Origin: Actinomycetes bacterium
Lineage (GTDB): Bacteria > Actinomycetota > Acidimicrobiia > Acidimicrobiales > GCA-2861595
NCBI GenBank assembly: GCA_023264975.1
Contig: JAHFUS010000010.1
Span: forward strand, 1 to 63,386
Length of the DNA: 63,386 nucleotides
Reading direction: 5' to 3'
Positions within the stretch are counted from its first letter, which is position 1. Every line of letters starts with the position of its first letter. The notes under the pieces are model-generated. The model did not search any database, had not been told where the DNA came from, and worked only from the letters and a program-made list of their open reading frames with translations. Positions 61,929 through 63,386 of the stretch are shown piece after piece. A program made the position numbers and the translations under genes.

Positions 61929-62494
61929 GCGGCAGGATCGATGCGATGTCGATGACGAGGTCGGGGAAGGCGCCGGGAGCGACTGGGTCGCCACGACCGC
62001 ATCGGACGCGTTCGATGTAGGCACCGTCCTCGGGCCGGCGGCAGACCTCGACCCGGCGGGAATGGAGGTTCACGAGCCACACCTCGACGACCCCGGCGTC
62101 GGCGTAGAGCGGGAGCTTGGACTCGGCGTCTGACACGGCAGTGGTGTCGCCGGTGTCGCCGACCTCGACGGCGAGGAAGACGTCGGCGGGAGTGGGGTGG
62201 GCGTGCTCGTAGTAGTCGGCGCGGGGGCAGAGCAGGGCGACGTCGGGCTCCGGCTCGGAGAAGTCATCCAGCCGGACGGGGTTCTGCACCCACACGAGCG
62301 CCCGATCGCCGAGGCTCTGGGAGAACAGCCGGGTGAGCCGGCGGACGCAGGCCGCGTGGTGGGAGCCGATGGCGGCGATCTCTACGAGCTCCCCCCCCGA
62401 GCAGTTCGACGCGCGAGTTCTCATCGACGACCCCCGCCGCCTCCATACGGTGGTACTCCTCGACCGTGACCCGGTGCGCAACGGGTCGGACCAC
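61918..62494 (-). pseudogene. Uma2-family (PD-(D/E)xK) endonuclease, frameshifted at a G8 tract
   Basis: The C-terminal frame (IGSHHAACVRRLTRLF, EPEPDVALLCPRADYY, FLAVEVGDTGDT, LYADAGVVEVWLVN) is a normal Uma2 domain. Its N-terminal part, HRVTVEEYHRMEAAGVVDENSRVELLGG from a GTG at 62494, continues in the other frame. The two join at a run of eight G on the minus strand (62391-62398). A real frameshift, slippage site or sequencing error are all possible. Uma2 proteins are common, poorly understood putative nucleases. Confidence 0.7.
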
Positions 62495-62567
62495 ACCATG
62501 TCCACGAAGATACCGCGCCGACGCGGCGCCGACGCTCCGTCGCGTCCCGGTCCTGTCCTGAATCATG

Positions 62568-62596
62568 TTGACTTGCGAACGTACGTTCGCTATGAT
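62568..62596 (+). promoter_or_regulatory. SOS promoter of the DUF222 gene: -35, LexA box, -10
   Basis: TTGACT (62568-62573), a 17-bp spacer filled by GCGAAC-GTAC-GTTCGC (62575-62590), and TATGAT (62591-62596). The ATG at 62603 lies 6 bp after the -10, i.e. at the expected +1, so the mRNA should be leaderless. The box differs from consensus only in the outermost bases, which are still complementary. Confidence 0.88.
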
Positions 62597-62602
62597 GTGG
62601 TC

Positions 62603-63310
62603 ATGGGTTTGGCGTTGGTGCAGTCGCCGGACGGGGGCCTGCACGTCCTCGCCGCCGGTCCCGAGGCGCGCCTGTCGGCGGCCATGGGCCTGCTCAACGT
62701 GGCCACCGCCGAGCTGGTGGCCTCCATCGCCGAGGCGTTGGCGGGCGACGACTGGCAGGGCGACGGCATCGTCACGCCCGAGCAGTGGGTGGCCCTGCGC
62801 TGCGGGGTGACCACCGCCCGGGCCCGGCGCCTGGTCGCCACCGCCCGGGCGCTCGACGAGCTGCCGGCGGCCGCCACCGCCTTTGGCGAGGGAGCGCTGA
62901 GCGAGGACCAGGTTGGCCTCATCTGCGACCACGTCGACGCCGCCCACGACACCGAGGTCACCGAGCTGGCCCGGCGCTGCACCGTCAACCAGCTGCGCCG
63001 GGTCCTGCCGAGCGTGGTGCCGCCGGCACCGGCGCCCGACCCCGAACCTGAGCCGGGGACCGCCGAGGAGGGCGACGCCACCTCGGCGGGCGGCGACACG
63101 CCGGGGCGGCGTGAGGTGGCCTTCGGCAACCACGAGGACGGGCGGTGGTGGGCCCGGATGCTGCTGCCACCCGACGAGGGGGCCCTGGTGCAACGAGCCA
63201 TCGAGGCATCACTGACTGCGCTGGTGCACGACGAGCCGTCGCAGTCCGGCCCCGAGCGGGGCCACGGGCCGCTGGCTCCCAGGCTCAGACCTCCGGAAGT
63301 CGCTCGATGA
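62603..63310 (+). CDS. DUF222/13E12-repeat protein, C-terminally truncated (no HNH domain)
   Basis: 235 residues. The DUF222 body is seen in LLNVATAELVASIAEALAGDDWQGDGIVTPEQWVALRCGVTTARARRLV, GALSEDQVGLICDHVDAAHDTEVTELAR and the GRWWARMLLPPDEGALVQRAIEA region. Family members usually continue to a C-terminal HNH nuclease at about 400 residues; here the frame ends in an unrelated SQSGPERGHGPLAPRLRPPEVAR. The tail and the following sequence suggest truncation, perhaps by an insertion sequence. 13E12-type genes are LexA-regulated in mycobacteria, in line with the promoter. Confidence 0.75.
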   Translation: MGLALVQSPDGGLHVLAAGPEARLSAAMGLLNVATAELVASIAEALAGDDWQGDGIVTPEQWVALRCGVTTARARRLVATARALDELPAAATAFGEGALSEDQVGLICDHVDAAHDTEVTELARRCTVNQLRRVLPSVVPPAPAPDPEPEPGTAEEGDATSAGGDTPGRREVAFGNHEDGRWWARMLLPPDEGALVQRAIEASLTALVHDEPSQSGPERGHGPLAPRLRPPEVAR

Positions 63311-63386
63311 CAGACCGTTGACCAGCACTTATGGGCGGGCAGGGGTCGGCGAATAGTGTTGAAGATTCCCGCTGAAAATGGTAGAG
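63308..63386 (+). other. Possible left end of an insertion sequence at the window edge
   Basis: The DNA after the truncated DUF222 gene starts CAGACCGTTGACCAGCAC and contains the related phrase GTGTTGAAGATTCCC further on; such repeated GTTGACCAG/GTTGAAGATT motifs occur, as I recall, in the ends of IS21-like elements of actinobacteria. No transposase reading frame can be seen before the window stops. It is a hypothesis only. Confidence 0.3.

Noticed and set aside
1-63386. CRISPR arrays, tRNA and rRNA genes
   Set aside because: No regularly spaced repeats, no cloverleaf with GGTTCGAAT-type arm, and no rRNA sequence were recognised on reading through.

Overview
This window comes from a very GC-rich (visibly about 70% or more) actinobacterium. 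Clade-typical features are a mycothiol S-conjugate amidase, an RskA-type anti-sigma factor next to an ECF sigma factor, a full-length Lhr helicase, an imuA'/imuB/dnaE2 mutasome with actinobacterial LexA boxes, a LAxTG sorting signal and many GTG/TTG starts. Type IV pilus genes together with an OmpA-domain protein and a CBS-citrate synthase make a member of Acidimicrobiia or a relative my best guess; this is inference.

Layout. 1-4.6 kb: remains of an ESX/type VII locus (frameshifted FHA-FtsK-type gene plus an intact WXG100 protein), diverging from a short CpaB/CpaE-like pair and a LAxTG surface protein. 4.6-31.8 kb: mostly housekeeping and accessory metabolism: menC, CBS-citrate synthase, nei, lhr, an M1-like peptidase, a NUDIX hydrolase, an ECF sigma/RskA pair with a duplicated-domain lipoprotein, mca, a run of small enzymes (thioredoxin-fold protein, pterin dehydratase, acylphosphatase), an RlmD/TrmA-type methyltransferase, a MetE-like protein, cold-shock protein and several small ORFs. 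31.8-41.5 kb: a metallophosphoesterase with a coupled upstream micro-ORF, then dnaE2, imuB, an AAA/DUF4143 ATPase and imuA', all on the minus strand, with LexA boxes inside the imuB and imuA' promoters. 42.7-54.3 kb: a tightly overlapping minus-strand operon of pilB, pilC, two prepilins, a 1414-residue PilX-like protein with about six repeats, an OmpA-domain protein and a large membrane protein. 54.6-61.9 kb: a divergent operon of response regulator, PAS histidine kinase, MoxR ATPase, DUF58 protein and transglutaminase-like membrane protein. 61.9 kb to the end: a frameshifted Uma2 nuclease and a truncated, LexA-controlled DUF222/13E12 gene, possibly cut by an insertion sequence.

Three themes stand out. 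First, short perfect or near-perfect palindromes have landed in frame inside both dnaE2 and imuB, and one of them also lies between nei and lhr. Second, three SOS promoters share one architecture (LexA box filling the -35/-10 spacer, start codon at or a few bases after the expected +1). Third, the pilus operon encodes an unusual giant repeat protein followed by an OmpA-type peptidoglycan-binding protein, and faces a two-component/MoxR operon across a region that holds a perfect 16-bp palindrome.
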